A stretch of 64,000 bases of DNA, from positions 522,781,637 through 522,845,636 of the forward strand of contig NC_081414.1 of NCBI RefSeq assembly GCF_030272615.1, in the 5' to 3' direction. The position numbers were made by a program, and so were the translations under genes. Of this stretch, positions 46,490 to 58,345 are shown piece after piece. Numbering within the stretch: position 1 is the first letter of the stretch; every line of letters begins with the position of its first letter. The notes under the pieces are model-generated. The model did no database searches, was not told where the DNA came from, and saw only the letters and a list, made by a program, of their open reading frames with translations. Source of the stretch: Cryptomeria japonica. Lineage: Eukaryota; Streptophyta; Pinopsida; Cupressales; Cupressaceae.

Positions 46490-47655
46490 TTGGAAGGAGA
46501 TATGGGGGAATACAGCATGAGGGAACTCACTCACCATCTTACTGAGTTTGAGAGAGCCTATAATGAACTCAAAATCAAGTATAAAGCCTCTTTAGCCAAG
46601 AGAAGAGAACTTGCTAAGCAATTGATGAAATTTACTGAAATAGCTCTTTTGATGAAGCAGACATGGAAGCCCTAGTCAGAGAAGTGGAGAAACTAAATGA
46701 ATCCAAAACTAACCTAAGGAGGGAGTTGGAAGGACTGACTATCAGGATGAGTCAGGAGCTAGAAAATAGAAGAAAAGTTGAATATTTAGTGAAGGACAAG
46801 GAGCGTGAGATCTCTAATTTGAAACAAGAGTTTGGAACCATCATCGCTCATCTGCAAGAGGGTAATGAAGAGAAAGAAGAAATACAAGAAGACCTAAATG
46901 CTGCTATCTCTCAGAATGAAACCTTGATGAAAACCAATGATGTTCTTTCCAAGGAACTTGTTGAATCAAAGGAGATATTTGCAAAGTTCAACCCAGGTGC
47001 TGCTAAGTTGGAACAAAAGCTAGAATTGGTGAAGCCATCAAAGGATACCACTGGACTTGGTTTCTCTGGATACGAGGAAGGTGAGACCTCTAGAACCAAG
47101 AGTGATGCACTAAAGGAGCAATCGACACCTAAGAACAACAGCAAGAGTAAAGGTAAGCAAAATTTTAAACCTGTTTGCTTTAACTGTCTTAAGGAAGGAC
47201 ATACTTCCAATGTATGCAGGAGCAAGGCTAACAATAACTTCATACAAAACAATGTGGCTAGATCTGGTAGATTTAATGGTCATTGTTATGCATGCAACAA
47301 GTTTGGGCATAGAGCTTTTGAGTACAGGTCGGTTATGAACAACTCTCGAAGTTATGCACCAAGATCTAAAGGAGTTGTCCTGGAACTTCCTATGAACCAG
47401 AACCCAAACCGATACAGAACCTATGACCACCGGGCAAATGGTTATGAAGCATCAACCAGTTGGAGAGCACCCTGTTTGATCTATTGTGGTAGTGGTCACA
47501 CTACTGCAACATGCAAAAGGAAGAATGGAAATGTGAACACTGGACCATGGAGAACACCTGGAATGGTATGCTATCATTGCAACACACCGGGAAACATTGC
47601 CAGAGCATGCAGACTGAGAAAGAATCCATCAGGAGACATACCAATCAACCCATAA
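46490..47655 (+). pseudogene. Gag-like protein with coiled coil and four zinc knuckles
   Basis: The first frame (46490-46675) starts MEGDMGEYSMRELTHHLTEF and is helical. After a frame change near 46665 the second frame (to TAA 47655) continues with a heptad-rich coiled coil (LVREVEKLNESKTNLRRELE and onward), then a basic linker and four knuckle-like motifs. These are CFNCLKEGHTSNVC (intact CCHC), CYACNKFGHRAFEY (last Cys lost), CLIYCGSGHTTATC (spacing one longer) and CYHCNTPGNIARAC (His replaced). The protein resembles a copia-type nucleocapsid, but the usual capsid core is replaced by coiled coil. It would package element RNA. The frame change and lost ligands suggest decay. Confidence 0.75.
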
Positions 47656-48240
47656 GGGAATATTGATGTTGAAACTGCTCAGGTGGATATGGATAAAACT
47701 TGGAAAAAGAAATTTGAAGAGAAGCCACAAGATGTACCAGTTTCTGCACCCAGTGTGGAGGCCCCTGAACTAGTAAACTGAGCTTTGAAAAGCTTAGGGG
47801 GAACATATCGGTAAAAATATTTCGAACCCCCAGAGTCTATCGGTAAAGTACCTTTATTGGTATTTGTTACCTATCAATCGACAGAAGAAATGAAGCGGTA
47901 AAAGGTAAAATTAGGGTTTGAGCCCTAATGGTGATGCATTTATTATGGTAGGTGGGAGCATGTTTAAAAGTGACTTTTGTCGTCATTTTTACATACCTAT
48001 TTTCAGAGAAGAATTTTTCTAGCTTGAGCAGCGCAACCAAAGCGATTCATCTTGCATTCGAAAGAATTCCGAAAGGAATCTTGCACAAGATTTTGTAGCC
48101 ACTTCAAGCTATCAGTGTGGAAGTCAAAGTGGTAAATAAGCTTCTGAAGAGGTATGTTGTGCTCCCCATCGGAAAACCCTAGTTTGGAGTCTGAAGGTAT
48201 TTCTCGTTGAAACATTCTTATCATTTGGAATCCTCTAGAT

Positions 48241-51200
48241 ATGGCCTTTGCATCTAAAATCCCTTCTAGTTCTACTAAACCTAAGGAATCACCTGAGTTT
48301 CTTAAAAAGAAGATGAAATACAATGCCCTATCTCAAATTCACGCCAGAGTCATTGTCGAAGGTGATGTTTCAGGATATATTGATTGCAAACTAGAAGACC
48401 TAGGGTCTCTAGTGATTCACTCCCAGCTGAGTCTGTTATGTGGAGACAATAAGAAGATTAAACCAGAATACAACATAATAGAGAAGAAGAAATTACATAA
48501 TGCAATATATTTTCTCAAAGAATTTTCAGAAGAACACATCATGATTATCCTTAGTAGGGTTCATGGTGATAAGATGTACCTTGAACAAACCCATGATATT
48601 ACACCGGAGGCAATTCATGCTGTGATCGGTTTCTGCAATGTTGGGGATGTCCCTGTTCTTCGCAAGATCACCAAAACCAAAATGACATAGCTCATCAGTT
48701 CTATGAGCAACTAATGGGCAATGACTGTTAACACCATTAAAGATGACTTAGTGAAATATGCATGCATGGTCATCAGGTATAGAGTATTCTATGCTAGCAG
48801 AATGAATTTTGTTCCTACAGCTGTGGTGCATGCCGCTTGTAGGATGATCAAGGAGAATGCAGAATGTGACTTATGTACCTGCATGCAGAAACAACTCATG
48901 GAGAACCTGAAGTCGATCAAACTGGACAAAAATATGAGGTTTAAGTTTGGTCAACTACTTGTCGGTTTATTTTTCTACTTTCAAGGATATTTTCCTGGAG
49001 TCGGTGATGTTCAATGGTAGAGTGACCTTCCGGTTTCCAGACAAATACAGGAGAGTCTGTAAGTAGTGGGAACTGCATATCCGGAGACTCTAAAAGGTAT
49101 TTTGATGAGTTCGGACTAAAGATGAACCAGAGAATGAGAATATATGGTGATCTAGTTAAGAAATATGAAGATGACATCTGTTTCACAATCAAAACAGATC
49201 ATTGCATAATGGAAGCGGTTGAACCCAAAGAAGATGTAGTTGAGCCTATGGGCTATGAAGTGGTAAATGATATACTGACAGGGTATGCCTCTACCCTAAT
49301 TTCTTCACCACTGGATCCCAAGAAGAAGAGGATCGGTACTTACTTAGAAAGGATCAAACCTATTGAGGTACTGAAGTAGAAAAAGAGTAAAGCAGTGCCA
49401 TCGACATCGGTTACATCTGCTGCCAGTCCTAAAGTGACCAAGAGGTTACCAGCTAAAAAAAACTTGGAGGCTATTCCACCAAAGGTATTCGAAAGGAAGA
49501 GGAAAACCAAGAATAACTCACCAGATTTAGAAGGCACTGAACCGGAGGTAGAAATGAAGAAGACAAGACAATCAAGCAAGAAGACGAAGTCAACCGATAA
49601 TGTACCAGCAACCTCTGCACCGGTAAATATAGATATTTCCTCTTACAAACCTATGGCACATTATCAAAGGACCATAAAGAATATTAGAAGGAAAGTTCTT
49701 GATGATTTAAAAGAATATTTTGATGATTTCAATGATAGTGAAAAGGAGGATGTTGAACAAGAACTTATTAAATATTTATGTGTTAATGATCGGTGACCTT
49801 CCGATATTAAGTCAGTAACTTCTAAATCTTTGTATGACTCTTTGGATAATAAATGGTGAATTGCCATTGAAAAGGAACAAGACATTAGGGAGAAATTTTT
49901 TGCTCAATATTTTCGAGATGCCTCAAATTCAGAATTGTTTGAGATTATTGATAAGTACAAAGGCATTTTCTTCATGAGAAGAAGAAGACTTCAGCTACTT
50001 GGAGGCAAAACTTCTAAAGTGGAAAAAGACACTCATCTGTAGGTTAAGGTAGTTGTCAATATGCAAAAAGTATCTGAAGCTAATCGATTGGCTGAGCAAG
50101 AGCCTGACCTATCCACAGTCAAACCGGATGAAGTCTTTGATAGTCTGGGTGAAATAATAACAGAACAAAATGACCCCATTGATGTTGATGCACTGGATAT
50201 TGAGGATATCACTCCAGATAAGGAAAAAGATGAAAAGGAGAGAATGGAGAAAGAGAAATAGGAAAAATAGAAAGTGGAGAAAGAAAAAAAAGAGAAAGAG
50301 CAAGCGAAGAAAGCGAGACAAGAGGAGAAGAAGAAGGAAGAAGAGAAGAAGAAGAAGGAAGAAGAGAAGAAGAAGGAGGAAGTAGATTAGAAGAAGGAAG
50401 AAGAGAAGAAGAAGAAGGAAGAAGAGAAGAAGAAGGAGGAAGCAGAGAAGAAGAAGGAGAAGAAGACGAAGAAGAAGAAGAAGAAGAGAAGAAGAAGAAG
50501 GAGAAGAAGGAGAAGGAGAAGGAGAAGGAGAAGAAGGAGAAGAAGAAGAAGAAGAGAAGAAGAAGAAGAAGAAGAAGAAGAAGAAGAAGAAGAAGAAGAA
50601 GAAGAAGAAGAAGAAGAAGAAGAAGAAGAAGAAGAAGAAGAAGAAGAAGAAGAAGATGAAGAAGAAGAAGAAGAAGAAAGAAGAAGAAGAAGAAGAAGAG
50701 AGAAGAAGAAGAAGAAGAAGAAGAAGAAGAAGAAGAAGAAGAAGAAGAAGAAGAAGAAGAAGAAGAAGAAGAAGAAGAAGAAGAAGAAGAAGAAGAAAGA
50801 AGAAGAAGAAGAAGAAGAAGAAGAAGAAGAAGAAGAAGAAGAAGAAGAGAAGAAGAAGAAGAAGAAGAAGAAGAAGAAGAGAAGAAGAAGAAGAAGAAGA
50901 AGAAGAAGAAGAAGAAGAAAGAAGAAGAAGAGAAGAAGAAGAAGAAGAAGAAGAAGAAGAAGAAGAAGAAGAAGAGAAGAAGAAGAAGAAGAAGAAGAAG
51001 AAGAAGAAGAAGAAGAAGAAGAAGAAGAAGAAGAAGAAGAAGAAGAAATAATAGGATGTCATTCAGTTTGTTTTTGACACCCTTTCCAATCTAATCCCTA
51101 GTACTAACCTCCCCAGTACCGATTCCTCGCTAGCCAAGCTCAAACTTCTTTGCACAGTAGTCGATGATTAGGTACAATGTTTGGAAGATGTTGCCCAGGC

Positions 51201-51771
51201 CACTAAAAGGAAAAACCATAAAAAGGCACTCAAAGTTGCCTTAGTAAAGCAAATGGATGAAGACAAGGCAAAACTGCTTAAGCAAAAAGATGATATAAGT
51301 TCAGCTATGGGTGAAGGTAACCTACTCTTGAGTAAAATCTACCAACCTCACCTATTTTGTGAAGATGCTCTGAAACAAAAGACTCAACTCCAATCAAAGT
51401 TACAAAAGTATATTGACACCTTCAAACTTCCCTATGATCTGTTCATAGTATATGGACAGATTGTTCATACTCACCAGCATCAGATTGCAAATCTTGACTC
51501 AGAGATCTGCAATCGGACTCGAGATCTGCAGGAGCTCCAGTTGCTCCTATTACCAAAATTGCAGGTTCTTCAGAAGTTCTTCCTGAACTTGGAGGCTATT
51601 ACTCTAACATAGGAGATGAGCACCATCGATGCAATGGAATAATTAGCCTTCTAGATGAAGACCGAGAGTGAAATTGTTGCCTTACTTCTTGATTCATGGT
51701 CTTTAGACATGAAGAATTTTATGCAAAACTTTAAATCTCTTTTTGAGAAGTTTTACTCTTTATTGTCATGA
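48241..51771 (+). pseudogene. Second gene of the pol-less element: unknown protein with giant Lys/Glu tract
   Basis: Starts MAFASKIPSSSTKPKESPEF. The N-terminal ~270 residues look helical and globular (YNALSQIHARVIVEGDVSGY, HNAIYFLKEFSEEHIMIILS, EAIHAVIGFCNVGDVPVLRK, VKYACMVIRYRVFYASRMNF, PTAVVHAACRMIKENAECDL), with stops at 48688 and 49018. A frame change near 49050 leads to FGLKMNQRMRIYGDLVKKYE, a basic Ser/Lys-rich linker (KRLPAKKNLEAIPPKVFERK), an acidic helical segment (KVLDDLKEYFDDFNDSEKED), and then a Glu/Lys/Arg-only tract encoded by GAA/GAG repeats. After the tract the original frame resumes with a coiled coil (ATKRKNHKKALKVALVKQMD, EDALKQKTQLQSKLQKYIDT) and ends at TGA 51769. About ten in-frame stops. 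No known domain recognised. The layout is globular head, charged linker, coiled-coil tail. Confidence 0.6.
50321..51048 (+). repeat. 728-bp (GAA/GAG)n purine tract
   Basis: Only six pyrimidines occur in 728 bases (50383, 50387, 50388, 50443, 50467, 50657), and 50658-51048 is uninterrupted purine on the plus strand. It consists mainly of GAA with GAG and AAG variants. It lies within a coding frame, so it grew from a Lys/Glu-rich segment. Long GAA tracts can form triplex DNA and block transcription (established for GAA repeats in general). Confidence 0.97.
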
Positions 51772-52013
51772 ATGTATACTCTGTTTTTATATTATGTAAA
51801 AAGGGAATATTTTGCATTTCTTTGTCATTGTTGGCAAAGGGGAAGTGGTGTATATTAAAATTTTGGCGATTATTAAAATTGCATGCACATACTTGTAATT
51901 TTTGCAAAGGGAGTAGTGTATATGCTTAGGGGGAGTAATTTTGATTAAGGCATCTGTTTTTGTTTTGTAAGCACTTAGAAGTCAAAATTTTCCTAAGTGT
52001 TTCCATCAATGCC

Positions 52014-52025
52014 AAAGGGGGAGAT
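52014..52025 (+). other. Polypurine tract of the pol-less element
   Basis: AAAGGGGGAGAT lies directly before the TGTTGG of the right LTR. The same string precedes the 3' LTR of the copia at 55089-61595. Confidence 0.9.
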
Positions 52026-53158
52026 TGTTGGTGTTTTGATGATGTTTAGTTGTGATTGTCATTGATGGACACACACTTATTTGATGTATGAGTTATTCTC
52101 AACCGGTAGTTGTTCCAACCGATATTGTATGTCATTAAATATATAGTCTTTGTTTGTTGAAGACTATCGGTGTTTTGCAGAAGATGCTTACCGGTCAAAG
52201 AATGACTGAAGAACCCAAGCGGTATGAAGACCTCAAGCGAAATGAAGACCCCGAGCAGTAGTTAATATTTTGATTGGAACACTATGTTCTAGTTTTCCAA
52301 TCTTCATTTATTAACTGGTAATCAGTATATTGTGTTAAACCGATATAATTGTAATGTGTGATGAGTTATCATCTACCGACACTTTGGCGGTGTTTCTGTG
52401 TTGTGTTACCAAATGAGTCTAGATGCACTATACCTAGGAAATTGTAGTCTAACCTTATTGGACCAACATGAAATCAAGTTCCTATATGAGGACATCATGT
52501 CTAGGGTCTTAAAGAGTTGTTGATGTGTGTGAGTGTTGTAGAGAAGATTAAGTCTGCGTGAGAAAAGGTATCTCATGATAGAGATTGAGAGTGCAAACTA
52601 TAGAAGACTGAAGTAATGTTGGAATGCATTAAGAGGGAGTTGTCAAGGATCTAATAAAGTACTTTGTGCTACTGTCTAGATCATTCACTTGTTGATTACT
52701 AATATCTTTGACAAGTCTGAAACCCTTAACCGAGTAGGCCCAGCCAAGCCTATTGTAAATCCTCTAACAAGGTGGTTCACAGTTGTGGATCTGAAATCCT
52801 CTAATAGGGTAGTCTTTAACAGGAATTATCTCCTAATAGAGATCTTGATTCCTAACAGGATCTGTGCTGGTGTAGAACATTGTAAGGCCTTAACCGGTCT
52901 AGTTACTATTCTACAAATAGTTGACTTGTGAGTTTTACTCACCGTGGTTTTTCCCATTTGGGTTTCCACGTCAAAACATCATGTGTTATGGTGATTGTGC
53001 TTCTGTGGGTGAATTCTTTATTTTCTATTTGGCTTGTTTGTGTTTTAACGGGTTTATTGTTTAATCTACTACAGTGGTCTACAGTTAAATTGCTTAAGAG
53101 TTTGTTTAAGTTTTTGGGTATACTAATTCTCCCCCCCCCCCCTTCTTAGTATTCATCA
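52026..53158 (+). repeat. Right LTR of the pol-less element
   Basis: Collinear with 45324-46451. The poly(C) run is longer (about 53130-53142). Confidence 0.94.
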
Positions 53159-53163
53159 CTCTG
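53159..53163. repeat. Target-site duplication, right copy (CTCTG)
   Basis: Perfect partner of 45319-45323. Confidence 0.94.
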
Positions 53164-54230
53164 TAGGTTTATTGGAAGAATTAAAAAATATGGAGGTTTC
53201 CATGTGTATATTTATTTTATTTTCACTTATATCCATTATCTAGTATTTACTATTATGTTTCTAACTTCTAGGTTTTCAAGGTTAGCCAAAGTGTAGATCT
53301 AGGTTTTCATGAATGTTTGTGTGACACTTTGGTGTTCTTGGCCAAAATGCTCATATTGTTCAAAAATAGCATCTTAACCTTCCAACAATAAAAGGCTACT
53401 ATTGATACGCAACAAGGGGGATTCGGGGGCAACACCCTCGAATTTTCTTCAGGGTTAAATTTATCATTGTAAATCTTGACCGTTTATCATTAGTTCATAA
53501 ATTTAAATGTGAATATTGTGTATGCTTTGTTTACCCTAGAAGGAAACCCCATTTTATGAGGGCATTGTATTATCGTTGGGTATTGTGATGTATTCAAAGA
53601 GTCTATTAGCTATTAAGATACCTTTGGATCTCCATTGGTGATACTCTTTAAGAATCTTGCTCTACAAGTGGGTATGTGCAAGATCATGGTGCGCCAAACA
53701 AGCCCTTAAGTGGCAATAAAAATCAGAAAACAGAGTTAGGAAAATTGACATAAAAAATTGAATAAGATACCAACATTATTTCAAAAATATGTAAGAATAG
53801 AATTTGTAGAAAATTGAATGTATTTTTTAGGCTACTCATTTTTTCCTGAAAAAAAATAAATCTATTTGACTAAAATTTGAAATTTCAATGCAGTAGTACT
53901 TAAATTTCAGGATAAAGATAAGAAGCGGGTGTCTGTCTGACCACCCTAATCACAATCAAATTATAATATTTTTTTATAAGATTTTAGTTATAAGTAGGAG
54001 ACTCATGTCCAAATGTGACAGATATTTTTTTGTATTTTATTTTGAAATAAATAATTAATTATGCTTTTTGTACTACAACTTTTTAAAAATATAAAAAACT
54101 TGTATGTCTGACCACCATAACTTGGTACAAACTTTATGAAATTCAATTTTTTATTTTTTAATCCTATAGTATATGAAGCATAGAATGTGACGCATGTTTT
54201 GGATTCAAAAAATGTGATATTTTTTGAAAG
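53164..54230. repeat. Mixed repeat DNA with GACCACC motifs, no gene
   Basis: 53418-53442 holds a near-perfect hairpin (ATTCGGGGG...CACCCTCGAAT), a feature often seen in copia LTRs. 53690-54230 contains CTGACCACC near 53938 and TCTGACCACCATAA near 54107. It resembles the reverse complement of 39240-40000, so it is a diverged dispersed repeat. Confidence 0.45.
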
Positions 54231-54546
54231 TTAAAGATATTTTTCAATAAGCTTATCAATCAGAACTTTAGTCAGAATATCGCCACTTTTTGGCCCCTCA
54301 TGATCCTGCACATACTCAAGTATATTGCAATCTATTGTTGATTTGTGAATAAATATATTGGGCATTTTTTGAGTGTGGGGTTTTTCATCTGAAAGGGTTT
54401 TCTCCATGTAAATCATTGTGTTGTGGTACACATGTTATCTATGTTTATTGTTGCTAAAATTTTATTACTGTTGTAAAGATCTATAAATTTTTTGCATTAC
54501 CCTCTTCTCAAGGTTAGTGTAGGAAGTTGTACTTGACTTCCTTACA
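54231..54546 (+). repeat. 3' part of a copia-type LTR
   Basis: Ends CTTCCTTACA at 54546, followed by AG and TGGTATCAAAG (54549-54559), a PBS with one mismatch, and then by a copia gag. The LTR start could not be fixed, so the left boundary is arbitrary. Confidence 0.5.
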
Positions 54547-54669
54547 AGTGGTATCAAAGTCTGATCACCTTTGGTTTAGTTGTAGATTGTTGGGTTTTTT
54601 AAACTAATCTAGATTTAAGTGGGAGCTTTTGTAGAAGATACTTTTTGATCTTGTTGCAAGAATTTTTAA

Positions 54670-54982
54670 ATGACAAGTTCATCAGGGGGAATAGAGGTGG
54701 AGAAAAATTTTGGAAGTAATTTTGAGATGTGGAAGCTAAAGATGGAGGATCTACTAATAGATCGATATATGTGGGATGTTGTCGATGTGAATGTCTCAAG
54801 ACCTTCATATCCTACTGTAGCTACTCAATATGATGGTATGGATGGTAAAGATAAGCATCTAATCAAGTTGTGCTTGGTAGAATCTATTTAAATTAATTTC
54901 CATGAAGAGAGATCTACAAAGAAACTATGGAATAAGCATAGTGATATGTATCAAGCTAAATCACTCATATTCAATCTCCTCA
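54670..54982 (+). pseudogene. Ty1/copia gag N-terminal fragment
   Basis: MTSSSGGIEVEKNFGSNFEM followed by WKLKMEDLLIDRYMWDVVDV is the start of a copia Gag (UBN2-type capsid), with DKHLIKLCLVESI, a TAA stop at 54889, then NFHEERSTKKLWNKHSDMYQ. It breaks off near 54982, where the minus-strand copia sequence begins, so the rest of this plus-strand element was lost or displaced. Confidence 0.85.
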
Positions 54983-55088
54983 AACTATAGTCAAAACCTT
55001 CAAAGGTAGGAATAGTCAATTTATGTGCCATCGGATCTTCCTCGAGTGGTTAGTATGACTTTCTAGTAACCAAACCTCTAATACCAAT
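54983..55088 (-). mobile_element. Extra internal fragment of the minus-strand copia (LTR-internal-LTR-internal' arrangement)
   Basis: This stretch matches 60333-60432, the PBS-proximal internal sequence of the copia to the right (ATGTGCCATCG.ATCTTCCTCGAG, CTCTAATACCAAT). It lies beyond the 3' LTR, where host flank would be expected. The arrangement is that of tandem elements sharing an LTR. Confidence 0.82.
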
Positions 55089-56261
55089 TGTTAAATATCC
55101 CAAACAACTGATAGGGGTGACTAAATTAGTTGTACCAAATAAAATCTTTCACTTATTCCACATAAACAAATTCGATAAACAATCTTTTGATTACTTAATC
55201 ATAAATAGATATAATCATGAAAGAAAACACACATGAAACATACACATGAACACCAGATATACTTGGAAACCCCAAGCAGGGAAAAACCACAGAGAATGCT
55301 ATTTCTCAATTATGAAATACCTGTTAGGGTGACACTTGTTAAGGCAATTTTTACAAAGGGTGGCTCACTGCCAAAATGGTCACTACAAGTGGGATCACTA
55401 CCCATCTACAACCGCCAAAAAAAGAAGGGCTCATTACTTGGAAGAAGAAGAAAGAAAAAGAAAGAATCCACCACTGAAGCACAACTTCCACAACGCTGCA
55501 ACACTAGAAGAAACCTTTGGCTCACTGTCTATGGTACCAAACAACAACAACACACAATCTCACTAGTCAACCACAACTTTAGACAACCTCACACACATTC
55601 ATAGAAAATAGATCTTCCTTTTCAATCCACTTTCTTAGATATATATTCTTCATTATGATCATCCTTTATTTATATCGATCTCTGAAATAAGAATTTCCCG
55701 TCGGCCAAAAACAATTCACCGAAACACAAATTGAAATAGGTCTACACTAAAAATTCCCATGGTGAAAAGGAATGAGAAGTGGACCACACCATAATGCACT
55801 ACTTTGATCAAAACAACACATTATCCATACGCCACAAATACCAAAGAAAAAAAAAATCAAGGTCATCCAAACCTAGAATGAACATATCAACAATCACAAC
55901 TCCATAGATCATCATCACATCCCAAATCAGAATTTCAAAGATAAAGACATTAATAGCATAAATCCAAAATCTCATCATCGGAACCAGAAATGTGGAGAAA
56001 TGCAGAACTTTGCAAACATTGTCAAACACTAGATCATCACTAAACATACTTCTGAACCACAACTTCTAGAGCATCAAATCATAAGAATGACATCTCAAAG
56101 AAACTTCCAACAACATATCAAAAAGTCATGCCCACAACCATAACATATCAGAAATGGAGAGCACAAACCAATCACTAAAACACAGATCTGGTATGTTGAC
56201 ATCAATGAAAACCATACTAATAATCATAATAACATGTGCCATCAACTTCACATTTGCAACA
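55089..56261 (-). repeat. 3' LTR of the minus-strand copia (1173 bp)
   Basis: Collinear with 60433-61595. On the plus strand it runs TGTTAAATATCC to CATTTGCAACA. Confidence 0.92.
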
Positions 56262-56862
56262 ATCTCCCCCTTTTTCATTGACAGCAACATTCATCAATGA
56301 CAAACAAACATCTCCAATCTTTCCAATCAAACTCTCTAATCTCTCCCCCTTTGACATCAAAGATAAAGATGAGTAACAACTCAACACATGTAACCATCTT
56401 CAAATTCCACATAGCTCCCCCTAAGATGAAGCTCCAATCATTATTCTAGACTAAAATATGCATGAAGTTCCTTGGACTAATGCACTACAAGATGCACTAG
56501 TTTAAACTAGGAAGGGGTGTTACCCTCAACATCTGTCAGAGGTACTCAAAAGTATCTTTGCACAAAGCCTTAATAAATATATCTGCAACCTGCTCTTTTG
56601 TAGGAACATACTCAAGTTTTACTTAATTATCCATCACCTTCTCCCTTAATAATTGATACTAAATAAAGATATGCTTTGTGCTAGAATGCAGTACTAGATG
56701 CTAAGAGATATTTATCGCACTTGTATTATCACACATAGTTGAGATCAGTTCATCAAACATAACACCAATATCCTTTAATGTTTATTTCATCCAAAGTATC
56801 TGAGTGCAACATGATGCAGTTGTAATGTACTCAACTTCTACAATTGATAAAGACACATAATA

Positions 56863-57705
56863 CTATTTTTTTCTTAACCACACAACTAACCGAGAGTGAA
56901 GCAAAAATGCTCCACCACCGGTACACTTTCTATCATCAACACTTCTTTCCCAACCTGCATCAATATAAGCTTTTAGAGTAAAATTTAATCCTTTGGGATA
57001 CGACAAACCAAAATCTTCTATACCTTTCAAGTATCTGAAAATTCCTTTTACTACAACAACATGTGACTCTTTCGGATCTTGTTGAAATTTGGTTGCAATG
57101 CAAACAACATACATGATATCCAGTCTAGTAGCAATTAGGTGTAACAATCCTCCAATCATTGATATGTACTTGCTTGCATTGGTCTTAGGAGATTTATCAT
57201 CATTAGTTAGCTTGCATCCGGTTGTCATAGGAGTACATACCAATTTAGAATTCTCCAAACCAAACTTTTTCAACAACTCTCTAACATACTTTGACAAAGA
57301 AATAAAAATACCTTTACTATTTTGATTTGCTTGCAATCCAAGAAAGAAATTCAACTCACCAATCATAGACATTCCAAATTCCTTTTTGTATTTCACCAGC
57401 AAACTTCTTGCACATGCCATCATTTCCTCCAAATATTATGTCATCCACATAAACAACTATCAAGATCTTTTTTATTCAACTTTAAAATGAATATTGTTGT
57501 GGATAGACACTTTTTGAAATCCTTGATTTAATAAATACTTGTCAACCCTTCCATACCAAGCTCTAGGTGCTTTCTTCAACCCATAAAACACCTTCTTCAA
57601 TCTAAAAACAATATCCAGATCATTTGACAATTGAAATCCTTCTAGTTGCTCAATGTATACTTCTTCTTTTAGTTCCCCATTTATAAATGCTAACTTCACA
57701 TCCAT
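56863..57705 (-). pseudogene. Copia RT and RNase H part
   Basis: From 57705 the minus strand reads [20 protein letters not shown] and [20 protein letters not shown] (RT). The catalytic YVDD (57440-57451) lies in a different frame for a short stretch (VVYVDDIIFGGNDGMC) flanked by two frameshifts. The original frame resumes with MSMIGELNFFLGLQANQNSK, ISMIGGLLHLIATRLDIMYV and RNase H (TLKAYIDAGWERSVDDRKCT). Catalytic Asp residues of RT are present, but the frame breaks prevent a functional product. Confidence 0.9.
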
Positions 57706-58345
57706 CTAATAAACTTTGAAATCTTTACATATTGCAAAAGACAAAAACATCCTAATAGCTTCCATTTAGGAAATAGGAGAATAAGTCTCTTCAAAATAAA
57801 TGCCTTCAACCTAAGAGTAACCTTTGCATACCAATCTAGCCTTGTTTCTTACAACATGACCATCTTCATCCAGCTTATTATGGAACATCCACTTGTTCCA
57901 ATAACATTCTTATCTATTGGTCTAGGAACGGATTCCCAAGTCTGATTCTTCTTAATGTGATCTAACTATTTCTTCATAGCCTTCATCCAATTTTGATCAT
58001 TACACGCTTCTTCAACTTTCTTAGGTTCATCTTCAGAGAATAGACATAATAGAACTTGTTCTTCAACATCTTTACTTTTTGTAATAACACCTCTTTTCTT
58101 GTCTTGTATAATTTGGTTTTTGGAATGATTCTTCTATACACACCTCAAAGTTTTAGATATAATTGTAGGAGTAGACTAAGTTTCTTTTTGTTTTGCTTCT
58201 TCTCTACTCTTCTCCTCTTCTTTACCTATGGACTCATCAGATTTATATTCTTCATCTACTTTACTATTAAACTTTCCAAGATTTCCTTCATCTCTTCAGA
58301 TATAGAATTTACTTCTAAATACATTGAAATATCTCACTAACAAAA
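57706..58345 (-). pseudogene. Decayed RT N-terminal and linker region of copia pol
   Basis: Between integrase and the recognisable RT. The minus strand carries pieces typical of the copia linker and the start of RT (near 57850, KLDEDGHVVRNKARLVCKG-like with a frame break). Many stops, and boundaries between domains cannot be drawn. Confidence 0.6.

Larger units (their letters stand above)
45324..53158 (+). mobile_element. Complete non-autonomous LTR retrotransposon without pol, carrying two genes
   Basis: 7.8 kb with LTRs 45324-46451 and 52026-53158 (1128 and 1133 bp, TGTTGGTGTTT...ATTCATCA), a PBS, a PPT and a perfect CTCTG duplication. The 5.6-kb interior has a zinc-knuckle Gag-like gene and a second gene of unknown family. 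No protease, integrase, RT or RNase H motif was seen in any frame. It is therefore a LARD-like, trans-mobilised element. The PBS and PPT are like those of the minus-strand copia at 55089, suggesting copia-type helper enzymes. Confidence 0.9.

Noticed and set aside
50109-51062. Long minus-strand open frame of Phe/Ser/Leu runs
   Set aside because: It is the complement of the GAA/GAG tract, and low complexity alone keeps it open.
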